Made by a program: the position numbers and the translations under genes. Positions 1 to 10,066 of a stretch of 64,000 nt of DNA are shown here, in pieces. Below the pieces are notes generated by a model. The model did no database searches. It saw nothing but the letters and a program-made list of their open reading frames with translations, and had not been told where the DNA came from. Position 1 is the first letter of the stretch. Each line of letters begins with the position of its first letter. The stretch is from Prostheceraeus crozeri (Eukaryota > Platyhelminthes > Polycladida > Euryleptidae), in the NCBI GenBank assembly GCA_907163375.1, contig CAJQUW010006148.1, positions 1-64,000 of the forward strand. Direction: 5' to 3'.

Positions 1-396
1 GTAATGGGCAAAAGACCGTTCCAGGACACCATAAAATTCAAAAAAATAGTATCCTTAAAAACGACATAACTTCATGAATTTGAACCCTTTTTCAGGTTTT
101 TAAGACCTAAATAAATGAATTTAGTCCATTCAAAAAGTACCATTTTTCAAAAAAATTGTACTTTTTAAATGGACTAAATTCATGAATTTTGGTCATTTTT
201 CAGGTTATGAAGACCTAAATTCACAAATTTGGGCGTTTTTAAAAATACCCAATTTTTCAAATTTTTCAAAATCTCAAATTTGAGAATTACAATTTTCTCG
301 CTTAAATCATGACCGTTCCAGGACACCGAAAAAAATCAGAAAAGTTGAGAATCTCCAATTTGAGAATTACAATTTTTACCTTGAAAATCATGACCG
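1..396 (+). repeat. Left terminal inverted repeat of Polinton copy A
   Basis: This equals the left TIR of copy B at 12244-12640, less its first base. It contains iterated short motifs (GACCGTTCCAGGACACC and relatives) and a long hairpin at about 117-181. Confidence 0.9.
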
Positions 397-583
397 CTCC
401 TGGCGTTCTTACAATTTATCTACTGCTTTGCACTCAGGTGAACACTCAATTGTAGAGAACATCTGCTTCTCGCATTTATGAATAAAAGGCATTTAAGTAT
501 ATTAAGTCCCACTCAAACATTTGAAAGGAAACAATGTATGAAAGAACAAACAGCTGCTACACCCACTTAGACATTTGTAAGAC

Positions 584-1077
584 GTGGAATATATAACCAG
601 CAAATCCTACTCCGGCTGCAATGCCGTGAAACAATACACAACAACAATAATCGATATGGCTATTTCAAACAATTGTGCTGAAGACTTATTTAATTTAACA
701 GTGTTTCTTGTCAGTGAAGGTTGTGTCAAAACGCTCTCGTCATATATTTCTCAAAATGAGACAAGATCAATTTGAACATAGAAGAAAACAATCGTTGCCA
801 GGGAGGATGAAAAAATTACGGGAGGAATTCAAGAGGAATATATTTTGAGAGGCATGAATTTACAGATTCTTTGAGTGATTTCATAGAGCCAAATGGTGGA
901 GAGAATAATACAATTGTGAACTTACACAAATTCTTGTTGCATGAAAAAAGAAACAATTCACTCAGTGTTATGTGTAAAATTTTTATCGGTAAGCACATCA
1001 ACTTTCTTCTATCTCTTTGTGATAATGACAAGACATATTTTTATAGTGATCAATTACCGAAGTTTCATTTGTTATGA
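584..1077 (+). other. Unrecognised small ORFs of Polinton copy A
   Basis: Two short plus-strand ORFs (584-775, 63 codons; 871-1077, 68 codons) lie between the TIR and the protease. The same two ORFs occur in copy B at 12828-13019 and 13115-13321. I recognise no domain. The position suggests an accessory gene of the element, but with no outside homologue they could be chance frames. The low change between copies says nothing about function because everything here is nearly identical. Confidence 0.3.
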
Positions 1078-1479
1078 AATTAGGTAAATTAGCAGACAAA
1101 TTTCCTACGCTTTGTTGGGTGTCTGTTTCTCTTGTACTTTAAAAGTCACGACCTAACGTTATCGGAAGATTGACTTTATTGTGTAAAGCAATTATGTGTC
1201 ATTCCAAATGATTCCATTCTTCTCCCAAACAATGGTGCGTCATTTAGCGATAATACCGCGCTGACATATTCAATGGAATTTGGATGTTAAACTCCGCTAT
1301 TGTTATTGCGATACGGCCGCACGACACTTTATCTTCAATGTTAGACCTATGCTATTTCATTATATTCTCTTGAATAATGGTGCGCCATTCAGCTAAAATA
1401 CTGCGCCATTCAACTAATCAAATTAACGCGTTAACATTAGACGCGCTGTGAAGAAAATTTATCATTCTTGAAACCCCTC

Positions 1480-1706
1480 TGTTTTATATGCAATGTTATT
1501 TCCTCTTGCACATGTAAATACAATAGTGTTTCAACCAATGAAACCTTGTCCACCCGTGGACAGAAATCCCATTGTTTAGAAAACTTGTATCTGTCTGTTT
1601 TATATGCAATGCTATTTCCTGTTTTATATGCAATGTTATTTCCTCTTGCACATGTAAATACAATAGAGTGTTTCAACCAATGAAACTTTGTCCACCCGTG
1701 GACAAA
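1480..1706. repeat. Direct repeat with palindromic TGTCCACCCGTGGACA, copy A
   Basis: A unit of about 88 bp is present twice, roughly 1480-1562 and 1622-1706. Each copy ends in the near-perfect palindrome TGTCCACCCGTGGACA. The equivalent in copy B is 13702-13932. It lies in a non-coding stretch upstream of the protease, so it may be a protein-binding site, which is inference. Confidence 0.7.
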
Positions 1707-2054
1707 TTTACATGTATTTCAATGTATCCAAATTGAATGTATGCAAAGTGGATGTAACCAAATTGAAATATCCATGTGTTGTTTTTATTTTCTCATTTAC
1801 GGGAATATAATAGAAACATTTTATCTTCTATAAAAATGAGAAACATTAGAGACTTTCTAAAAATATACGGCAAACAAAACCACATCAAATTTCGATTTAA
1901 ATGAGATTGCTAAGCAATTGGGAATAAAGAATTTTCACATATTGATGAGTAATGAATTACTATTGATAAAAGATGTGCGAAACACTAACTCTACTAATAC
2001 AATGCAACAATGTAACGTTTAAATTTAGATTAAATTAAATCATTTCAAAATTGA

Positions 2055-2240
2055 ATAAGTAGTAAGGAAAGTCATCATTGTGGAACAGTTTTAAATCAAT
2101 ACCCCCCTTCTGACTAAGTAGTAAGGAAAGTCATCATTATAAAAATGTTTTAAATCAATACCCCCTTCTGACTAAGTAGTAAGGAAAGACATCATTAGAG
2201 AACAGTTTTAAATCAATACCCCCTCCCTTCTGACTTCTAG
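2055..2240. repeat. Three tandem repeats of about 60 bp, copy A
   Basis: Three imperfect tandem units, each beginning CTGACTAAGTAGTAAGGAAA and ending in TTTTAAATCAATACCCCC, lie immediately upstream of the protease start. The equivalent in copy B is 14281-14465. Confidence 0.85.
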
Positions 2241-2270
2241 GGGTCCCTTAAGAAATTTTTTTATTATAAA

Positions 2271-2705
2271 ATGAGCAACATAAATGAGTTTTTGAAATTA
2301 TATGGAACACAAACGACAACGAATTTCGACCTAAAGAAAATCGCTAATCGATTAGGAATAAAGAATTTTCATGTTCTAATGAGAGACGAATTACAATTCC
2401 TAAAAAATGAGCCAACAGGAACCTTCAGTTCCCGGAACAAAGTTCCATCAATAACTATAAATTTCATAACAAATCTTCATACGTCAGATGAAAAAGGTGA
2501 ACATTGGTCAGCAGGACAAAGAAATATAAACTGTTCTAATTATTATTTTGACCGCCCGGAGGCTGAGAACTATTGGTTCGACTCATACGGACTTCCACCT
2601 ACGAATGATGTAAGAGAAATACTTGGCAATGGAATTTATAATACGTTTCAAATTCAAAAACCGGGAACTACTTATTGTGGTCAATTATGTCTATGTTTTA
2701 TTTAA
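2271..2705 (+). CDS. Adenain-like cysteine protease (PRO), Polinton copy A
   Basis: A 144-residue protein of the adenovirus-protease (adenain/Ulp1) family, which matures capsid proteins in adenoviruses and is a standard Polinton gene. The catalytic landmarks are visible: EHWSA carrying the histidine near residue 80, WFDSYGLPP carrying the acidic residue and conserved GLPP turn near residue 105, and the C-terminal TTYCGQLCLCF with the nucleophile cysteine. The ATG follows the 60-bp tandem repeats. A shorter copy of its N-terminal third lies upstream at about 1836-2020. The gene opposes the minus-strand structural block. The reading frame looks whole. Family assignment is from motif reading, without a search. 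Confidence 0.8.
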   Translation: MSNINEFLKLYGTQTTTNFDLKKIANRLGIKNFHVLMRDELQFLKNEPTGTFSSRNKVPSITINFITNLHTSDEKGEHWSAGQRNINCSNYYFDRPEAENYWFDSYGLPPTNDVREILGNGIYNTFQIQKPGTTYCGQLCLCFI

Positions 2706-2751
2706 ATTACAGGAAGGAGTACCATTTCTAGATATTATGTTAGAATTGAAC

Positions 2752-2776
2752 GAACCGTAGGTTCTATGGCTACGCC
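2752..2776. repeat. Double-hairpin element, copy A
   Basis: GAACCgtaGGTTC is followed after three bases by GGCtacGCC, two small hairpins back to back, between the protease and integrase genes. It is identical to 14977-15001 in copy B. Confidence 0.7.
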
Positions 2777-2794
2777 TAATGAAAATAATGATAA

Positions 2795-4124
2795 TTAAGA
2801 ATCAGTTCGTTGTAATTCATTTTGATAAAATCGGCCTCTGATATTTTCATCATCTAAATCTTTAATTTCATAAGTAATCGGATAAGTTTGATTTATTTTA
2901 CAAACTTCAAATATTTCTTTAGTCCAATAGCCAACGAACCCTTTTTCAAATTTATTCTTATATTTAAATATTCTAACTCTATCTCCAATTTTAAATTTCG
3001 GCTTAAGTTTCTGCAAATTCGGATTACTCTCATTCAAATTATTATTTCGTTCGAATAATTATTTTCGAATATTTTTTTCTTATCAAATCAGGGTCGTCAG
3101 AAGCATTCTTTGGAGTTTCTTCAATACCAGAATGAACTTTATTATTGTACTCTTCTACAATTCCTGGTAATATCTTCAACCATTTCTGATTTCTTTGCTC
3201 AGTAAATTTCTTGAGTAATTTATTTTTTAACGTCCGATTGAATCTTTCTATCACTACGGCCTTCCCTGTATTTTCAGTTGAATAAACTGAGCCTTGGCGA
3301 TGACTTTCGTCTGTTTCAAATAGTGGCTGAACGTTTCTGTTATAAAATTCCGATCCTTTATCAACAAACAATTTTTTTGGCTTTCTTTTACTTTCTTTAA
3401 AGATTTCTTCAAACGCATATTTAACTGATAGACCACTTTTGTTTTTTAAAGGCTTTACGCAAGCATATCGTGTATATAAATCTATAACGGTCAATGCGTA
3501 CTTAAACCCTCCTTCATTCGGCATATGCATAAGATCAGCACTCCAAATATCATCTTTATTAAATACTTTTACTTTCAATAAATATTTAGGTCTTCTGTAT
3601 TCTTTATGAATTTCAGACGCGTAGGTTCGAGCGTTGCTCTCAGACAACTTTGCTGTCGTTTCATTTAAACCCTGGCCGAATAATATTTTAGCTTGTAAAG
3701 CTTTCTTAACAAACATTCCTTCAATTTTTTCTCTAAAGGAAGGATTTTGAATACTATCTAATTCTTGAATCATCTTCTTATCAGCTGCATGTCGAGAACT
3801 TAGATCATGATTTTGATAAGCTAAATCATGCCTGTAAGCTGCGGCATCTACTCTATTTATTGGTTCTTCACCCGGTTTTGGATTATTATTCTCATCTAGT
3901 CTTATATCTAATCGGGTTCCTGGACCGGTATATGAATGACCAGGAAGATGTTTTTCTTTCGAATATTTACTCCAAATAAATCCAGGAAAGTTTTCTAATG
4001 CTTTTTGTATGTCACCACCAATATGCTGACAATTTGAGTTTTTATTTTTGTTTAATCGATAATTTAATAAATCTAAATTAGAAATTTTTAATTTAATTAA
4101 ATTTTCGGAATTTGTAGAATTCAT
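2795..4124 (-). pseudogene. PLA2-integrase gene, Polinton copy A (broken)
   Basis: This is the minus-strand counterpart of the intact gene at 15020-16351 in copy B, with the parvovirus-type phospholipase A2 region first and the retrovirus-like DDE integrase after it. In copy A the gene is broken (about one break), so the domains are described under copy B. Its near-identity to copy B dates the break as recent. Confidence 0.8.
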
Positions 4125-4195
4125 TTTAAAAGATAAAAAAAGTTTTAAAAGATAAAATAAATGTTTTACCTTATGGACCAAAGGTCCTGAGGTTA

Positions 4196-4678
4196 TTACC
4201 GAATCATACTAGGACTTAGATATATTCCAGAACCATCTTTAGTTTCTTTAATTTCAATTAGATCATCAACATTGTGGAGAATATTTTTAAGAACTCGTTT
4301 TCCTTCATCAACTAATTTTAATTTACTAATAAAATTATCTACTATTCCTTCTCCCCTAGCAACTTTCTCTAACTCCCTATTATGACGTTTTTGTTCTTCT
4401 AATGCTGCTTTCTCTGATTTATTTTTATTTACTGCTTGGACAATACCAGCTGTCCCACCTGCAACACTTCCTGCAGCTGCTATGCCACCTATTATTAGTG
4501 GAATTAATGGGAGAATCCCGCCATTCTTTTCTTCTTGTAATTGAATATTCTCTATAATTGGTTTACTTATGTAATACTTTTTTTTGTTAATCGTAATAGT
4601 TTTAGGGGTATTTTTGTCAACAATATTACGTAATTTTAATTCAACAGTTTTATTATTATTACTTTTCGGTTGCGACAT
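4196..4678 (-). CDS. pVI/pX-like membrane-active minor virion protein, copy A
   Basis: A 160-residue protein, nearly identical to 16423-16905 in copy B. A basic, asparagine-rich N terminus is followed by a Gly/Ala-rich hydrophobic segment (residues about 54-82, GGILPLIPLIIGGIAAAGS and on) and a charged helical C-terminal half. This layout resembles the pVI/pX-type minor capsid or membrane-lytic proteins of adenovirus-like elements. The gene lies between integrase and capsid genes in one minus-strand block. The ORF looks whole. Function is by analogy. Confidence 0.6.
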   Translation of the reverse strand: MSQPKSNNNKTVELKLRNIVDKNTPKTITINKKKYYISKPIIENIQLQEEKNGGILPLIPLIIGGIAAAGSVAGGTAGIVQAVNKNKSEKAALEEQKRHNRELEKVARGEGIVDNFISKLKLVDEGKRVLKNILHNVDDLIEIKETKDGSGIYLSPSMIR

Positions 4679-4768
4679 TTTTAATAAAAAAATTTTAAGT
4701 TAAAAAAAATTTTTAATCTATTCTAGTTATGAAAAATTTTTAGTTAAGAATTTTTTAATCTATTCTAG

Positions 4769-6117
4769 TTATGAAAAAAAAAATAAATTTATTCTAGCCA
4801 TCTTCCCATTAAGAACTTCAATAGAATATTTTACATCTTCTAGCAATAAACCATAAGCTATCAATGAAGTTGTGGAATCTTTCTTTTCAATATTAATTGT
4901 TACATCACAACCAGTCTTGATAATATCTTCAGATTGTGCACTTAAATCGAAACAGAAAACAGGATGTAAATGTCTCCAATCTTTAGGAGTTAATTGTGGT
5001 TCAACTCCAAATTCTATACAAAGATTTCGATAAGAATCATATCCTTCCATAAATTGATTATTGGTATCATCGAATCTTAATGGATCAATTGGATATCGGG
5101 TTTGATTTAATGAAACTTGTAAACTTCGAATTGTATTAATATGAAAAAGATTGTTGTTCTTATCAAAACTTGGAGAATTATTTCTTTGAAAAGTTAGCAA
5201 TAAATATCTTGGAGTATTCGCAGTTCTAGTAAAATGCCAGTTAAATCTTTGTTCGGAAAAAGTTACTGAACTAGCAGTACGCTTTAGAAAATTTACTGGA
5301 ATTTGTTTGTTAGTATTTAATCTTTTTGCAATAGCTGTTTCAATCTCTAAACTAGGAGTAATATGCTTAATCCACCTTTCAAGTCTATCAATTTTTAAAT
5401 ATGCTTTTTTCCAGTCTTACCAAAAAAGATTAATTCATTATTTGCTGTGCGATGAATTATTAACTTAAATTTTAATTGATATGATATTTTATCATAATCT
5501 AAATATCCGAATAATGGAGACAATGACCAATTTACTGTCTGTTTACTTTTCTTGTTAAATTCACGTCTTTCTTTATATGCATCATTATTTGTTTTATTTA
5601 AATGTTTTGCAATATTTTCTACATCTTTCGCAATTCCTGCTGCATCTGTTCCAGCGTGAGTTAAATCATCAACAATTATACCATCATTAGTATCAGGAAA
5701 CCAACCTTCGATTTCATACTTTTTATTATTTTCACCAATAGTTACAAATCTAAGCATTGTATCAATTACACCTGGAGAATCACTTATTGTTTCTATATTT
5801 TGAGTTGCAACATCTAAACGCATTTGTGTAAATAATCTTGGAAAGAAATTATTCTCTAGTGCAATATTATCGGTTTCTGGTAATGGTGTTGTAAAATTGG
5901 CATCACTATACAAAGAATATTCACAGTGTAAAAATGAATCAGGTAGATATATATAACTCTGCTGATTATCAACTTCAAAAATTAAATCACCTCCAGTATT
6001 CACTCTACTGGAAGATCCGGGATTCATAGCAATTCTTATATAGTCATTCTTTTTTTGATTGCAACTGACGAACGGAGGATCGTCTAATCTAAATTTATTT
6101 TCGATAAGCGAAGACAT
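4769..6117 (-). pseudogene. Major capsid protein gene, Polinton copy A (broken)
   Basis: This is the counterpart of the intact 450-residue double-jelly-roll capsid gene at 16954-18306. In copy A the gene carries about two breaks. Otherwise the sequence is nearly identical, so it is a young fossil. Confidence 0.8.
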
Positions 6118-6280
6118 TTTTATAAAAAATAATTTGACTTTTTGTTTTTCTCACAGACAGAAAAAATTCTGCTAAAATAATTTTACTAAAATAATTTTAC
6201 TAAAACAATTTTGCTAAAATAATTTTACTAAAAAATTTTACTAAAAAAATTTTACTAAGAAATTTTACTAAAACATAATT

Positions 6281-6856
6281 TTAGAATTTTGCTAGACCAG
6301 CTCCGCTACAGCTTTGCTGGTTAGACCGAAGGTTGCTGTTAACACCATTACCTCTTATTTCTTCAATTGAACGAACCGTAGGTTCAATTGAACGTTTTAT
6401 GGCTACGCCTGATTTCTTCTTATGTTTACTATCAGACGGAGCTCCGCTCCTCAAGGTTTCCCCCACAGCTATGTTAGCAATTTTGTTTTTTGTTTCCTCT
6501 GAAAGTTTTTTTAAATTTTTTAGTTCTTCAGAATCATTCCTAAGTTTACGAATAGCTTCTAGTTGTTTTAATTCGTTTTGAGACTTAACAGCATTTGATA
6601 TTGCACTAGCTGTACTACCTAAAGCACCTATAGATGTAATCAAATCTTTATTATTTTTAATTAAGTTAACGATACTTCCAATACCAGAGAAGATCCCAGC
6701 TCCTTCCGTGTGAACGGCACCTCCGGTGCCTAGGAACTTTTGTGTTCCGACTGTTTCTCTATTATCATAATGATAAAAAGGATTCATACGTGGTTCATGA
6801 GCAATTCTTTGATTTGAAGCAAATTGCTTAAGATTGTGTTTATAAATTATAGGCAT
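6281..6856 (-). CDS. Core/minor virion protein with Gly-Ala hydrophobic segment, copy A
   Basis: A 191-residue ORF starting MPIIYKHNLKQF. A central hydrophobic glycine/alanine segment (GAGIFSGIGSIVNLI and on, residues about 52-95) is followed by a lysine/glutamate-rich helical region and a C terminus ending SGAGLAKF. It lies directly upstream of the capsid gene on the same strand. It resembles the second pVI-like or core protein of Polintons. This copy preserves the empty site for the Tc1 that sits at the start of the same gene in copy B. Confidence 0.55.
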   Translation of the reverse strand: MPIIYKHNLKQFASNQRIAHEPRMNPFYHYDNRETVGTQKFLGTGGAVHTEGAGIFSGIGSIVNLIKNNKDLITSIGALGSTASAISNAVKSQNELKQLEAIRKLRNDSEELKNLKKLSEETKNKIANIAVGETLRSGAPSDSKHKKKSGVAIKRSIEPTVRSIEEIRGNGVNSNLRSNQQSCSGAGLAKF

Positions 6857-6931
6857 TTTTTAGGATTAAATTTGACTTTTGGGAAAAAATATTTACGATT
6901 GGTTAGTAATTTGGTCCGTTTAATATTTACG

Positions 6932-7276
6932 CTAAGATTTACGTTTGTGAATGGACAACAACTTCGAGATAACTTTATTAATTGACTGTTGCACTTTATC
7001 TATTGCGTCAAGCAGCGTGTGATGTACTTTAATTTCTTTTCTATTAACTTGCATTTTCTGCTGATTCATCTTCAACGCCGTTTTAAGAGCATTTAACTTA
7101 ATTTTAAGAACATCTGATTGTCATTTAACAGAATCTAACTGTTCTTTATTTTCTTTAGAGTATTCTTGTAAATTTTTCTTTAATTCATTTTCTAAATTGA
7201 TTTTAAGAGTTTTCATTTTATCAACTCTTTGATTAAGTGAGTTTACTGCATTTATTATTCTATTCATCTTTTTCAT
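6932..7276 (-). pseudogene. Coiled-coil protein gene, copy A (broken)
   Basis: Counterpart of the coiled-coil gene at 20562-20906 in copy B; here the frame is broken (about one break). Confidence 0.6.
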
Positions 7277-7346
7277 TTGTTGAGTAATTTTAGAACTCAA
7301 TCATCAACACTTTTTTGGAATGTAGTTTGTAACTGCTTTAAATTTT

Positions 7347-7512
7347 TTAAATTTTTTCAGGTAGTTTTTCTATTTCATCTTCTAATTGTTCTTTTAACAT
7401 TTTTATCTGATGTTTATTTTTAATTACAGCAGATTTTAAATTTAAAGAAAGTAATATTAAAATTTTTGATTGTTCAGAAATCTTTTTAAAAAGTTTTCCT
7501 ATATCTGCTTCT
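7347..7512 (-). pseudogene. Fibre-like gene, 3' fragment in copy A
   Basis: This is the C-terminal coding part of the gene that is complete at 20978-21445 in copy B. Copy A ends inside this gene, where it abuts element 2. Confidence 0.6.
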
Positions 7513-8651
7513 GAAAATTGGCATTACTGTGGTATTCCTAAATTGACTCGACTATATTCCCACTTAACATCTAGAAGAGGAGAGTATTTCATATGTGACC
7601 GTTGTATGAGGTCCTTCTGGTCAAAAGACAAATTTGAAACACATTATGAATGGTGTAAGCGAGGTAAACTGCAAATAGAATGCATGCCCAAAGATAAAAA
7701 GTTTTCATATAGAGAGAAAGGTGATGAATTAAGTCCTCTTCGTGTCATCTATGCTGACATCGAATGCTATATTGATGATAACACCCATAAAGCGGCAGCC
7801 ATATCATGTTATGAGGTATGGCATGATTACTTCAAAAATAAAAATAATAAAATGCACGTCTGGCAAGGTGAGGATTGTATACATAAATTCTTACAATTCC
7901 TCGAAAGCGCTGTCAAATTTCAGCAAAAATATGATAGTGAACTCCAACGCAGATCATTGAATATGTCAGCAGATGATCAAGTAAAATTTGAAAGTTGTAA
8001 AGTCTGCCCAAAATGTAATAAAACGTTTGATGAAGATAAAATCAAGAAAGTGCGCGACCATGATCACATCACTGGTAAATTTAGAAACGCGCTATGTACA
8101 AGATGTAATTTTTCACTGAGACTGAACCGGCGTACTCTACCCGCTATTTTTCATAACTTCAAAGGTTATGACAGTCATATGATAATGAAAGGGGGTTACG
8201 AAAAATGAAGGGGTGGTTGATGAATGTAATAGCTCAAACGAGAGAAAAGTTCGTGGCCATGACAGCAAAAGTAGCAGTTGACAAAACTAAAGAAAATAAG
8301 ACAGTCTATTTTGATATGAAATTTTTAGATTTCTATCAATTCATGGCTTCATCACTAGCATCTCTCGCTCAAAATCTTAAGTCTCCTCCACTAACTCAAA
8401 ATATGAAGAAACAATATCCTAACTTGACGGATGAAGTCATCACACGCAAAGGAGTGCTTCCATATGCATACTTTGATAACATTTCTTAACTTAGTGAGAC
8501 TTCTCTTCCATCAATAGACAAATTTAAAAATGATTTGACTGGTGTAGAATGCAAGGTAGAAGATTACAATCATACTCAAGTTGCATGGACAAAATTAGAT
8601 GTATTTTTGCTGGCTGATGTATTTCAGGAGTTTCGACGAGTGGCATTAGAA
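7513..8651 (+). pseudogene. Protein-primed DNA polymerase B fragment, element 2
   Basis: The sequence encodes recognisable PolB landmarks of the Polinton/adintovirus type: a CDRC...H...C zinc motif (YFICDRCMRSF), the first exonuclease motif (VIYADIECY), a CxxC...HDHITG zinc-like module, the exonuclease II region (HNFKGYDSHMIM), and a stretch ending LDVFLLADVFQEFR. These line up in order with the PolB of copy B at 24720-27602. The gene is partial here and has several breaks. Replication of the element by protein priming is the known role of the family. Confidence 0.8.
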
Positions 8652-9049
8652 GCTATAGTTTGTTTGATAATAGGATGATGGAAAATAGGTTGAAGCATCT
8701 TCTCGACTATTCCATATAAAGCATCCTTGTCATGAATGAAATCACGTAGAATGTGTTCTTTTTTCTCGCCAACAGAAATAGGTAGAATCAAATCACTTTG
8801 AATGCAAAGGTGTTGTTCATGTTCATAAAGTGTCATTGGCGTTTCTATACCAAACGTTTTCAAATTTTTGCTCAATTGACATTCAATGTCATCACCCAGT
8901 TTCAGAACAACGCGTTGATTTTCAATTGAAAACGAAATGTGGTGTGCCTTAACATCATATTTACTTTTCATCACATGCTTCAACTTCTGTTGTATATAAG
9001 GATTTATTACATGATTGAAGCTTTCAACTGTATGATATAGACGCAGCAT
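8624..9049 (-). CDS. Unrecognised ORF, probably structural, element 2
   Basis: A 141-residue ORF at the downstream end of the minus-strand block that includes the two following structural genes. It shows alternating beta-strand-like segments (HHISFSIENQRVVLKLGDD, LYEHEQHLCIQSDLILPIS) reminiscent of spike or penton domains but no motif I can name. It could be a separate gene or a piece of its upstream neighbour. Confidence 0.35.
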   Translation of the reverse strand: MLRLYHTVESFNHVINPYIQQKLKHVMKSKYDVKAHHISFSIENQRVVLKLGDDIECQLSKNLKTFGIETPMTLYEHEQHLCIQSDLILPISVGEKKEHILRDFIHDKDALYGIVEKMLQPIFHHPIIKQTIASNATRRNS

Positions 9050-9064
9050 TACATTGATAGCAAC

Positions 9065-10057
9065 TTAAGATTCTTGATAAGACTGGTAAATTTTCTTGAT
9101 GCGATCACCATAGATGTCCACCCACCATTCATCATTAACTGAATCAGCTTTAGTGTGATATTCATGAGAAGCATACACCACACCGCTTCCAATAATGGGT
9201 GTTGGATGTCTTACAACATGACGCAAGGTTGGAGAGAAATAAACTGTAAGTTTGTCATTATATTTCTGAATAACCAACTTATCCTTCTCCGCCATAAGTT
9301 TCTTTCAATACTTCTTACAACAGTCTCATTCCATCGTTTTACTAACTCAGTAAGCGATAAAGGTTGAACACCACGCTTCTTTAAAATGATGTGATCTTCA
9401 GGTTCTATAACATCTTCATCAAATATTTTGAATTTATAATGAAATTTGTTGATTCGACTTGAATAAACTTTTTTAACATTTGCAGTAGCAATTGACGTTG
9501 GATGTAGACCGTGCCCAAAACCGAGATGTGGATAGAATTCATTATCCAACCTCAATGTAAGACCTTTAGTAAAAGAATGAAAGCGAATGAACTGTCTCCC
9601 ATTCCAATGATAGATAAAAAAACTTATAAACTTTCTGATCCTCATTCTTCATGATGGAAGTATTACCACTATTGAATGCCTGAATAATTTTCTCATTCCC
9701 AAATGGACCATAATAATCTGATTTTATCTGAATCCATTCATAGTTCCACTTTCCATCTGACGTCAAATTGTATGGGAACTGGAATGTATTATTCATCGTT
9801 ATTCCATCATGGGTGCGAGGAGTCAATATCATTTCTTCCAAATCATTCACATTCTGAATATTGCTATCATAGCAAATACTAGAAACGCCCACCTCCCATT
9901 CGCCTTCTAGATATAGTGAGCGATTTAATTCTACTCGAAAGTCTGATGGTTTATCATTAGAAAATGTTTTCATTGAAGCATTGCTGGGTAAATAAATTAG
10001 AAACGAATCTCTATTTTCACTTTCCATACTAATCACATTGGAAAAATATATTAGCAT
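9065..10057 (-). pseudogene. Spike/penton-type structural gene, element 2 (broken)
   Basis: The region opens with MESENRDSFLIYLPSN (start codon at 10027) and contains the LEGEWEVGVSSICY segment. A block of this kind (an L-x-GEWEVG core after a SFxIYLPSN start) recurs in Polinton proteins taken to be penton- or spike-like. Downstream frames continue the same block. The gene appears broken (about two breaks). It sits directly downstream of the longer paralogue at 10067-11356, which has a similar VEVGVTQL segment, so the two may be duplicates. Confidence 0.5.
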
Positions 10058-10066
10058 ACTTTTGCA

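Larger units (their letters stand above)
1..7512 (+). mobile_element. Polinton copy A, partial (left third)
   Basis: This stretch is colinear with and nearly identical to the left part of the complete Polinton at 12244-31621, differing by eye at only a few positions per kilobase. It starts one base inside the terminal inverted repeat and stops abruptly at about 7512, where sequence of a different Polinton (element 2) begins. Parts in order: left TIR, unknown small ORFs, adenain-like protease, PLA2-integrase, pVI-like protein, major capsid protein, a second core-like protein, a coiled-coil protein and the beginning of a fibre-like gene. It lacks the Tc1 found in copy B. The copy is a partial fossil with a handful of breaks, and it is recent, judging from its similarity to copy B. 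Confidence 0.9.

Noticed and set aside
2055-2240. Regularly spaced repeats that could suggest a CRISPR-like array
   Set aside because: Only three units, repeats are imperfect and contiguous rather than separated by unique spacers, and the context is a eukaryotic Polinton.
6333-6581. Plus-strand 82-codon ORF in copy A (and at 18521 in copy B)
   Set aside because: Antisense shadow of the core-protein gene; Ser/Phe-rich composition mirrors its Lys/Glu codons.
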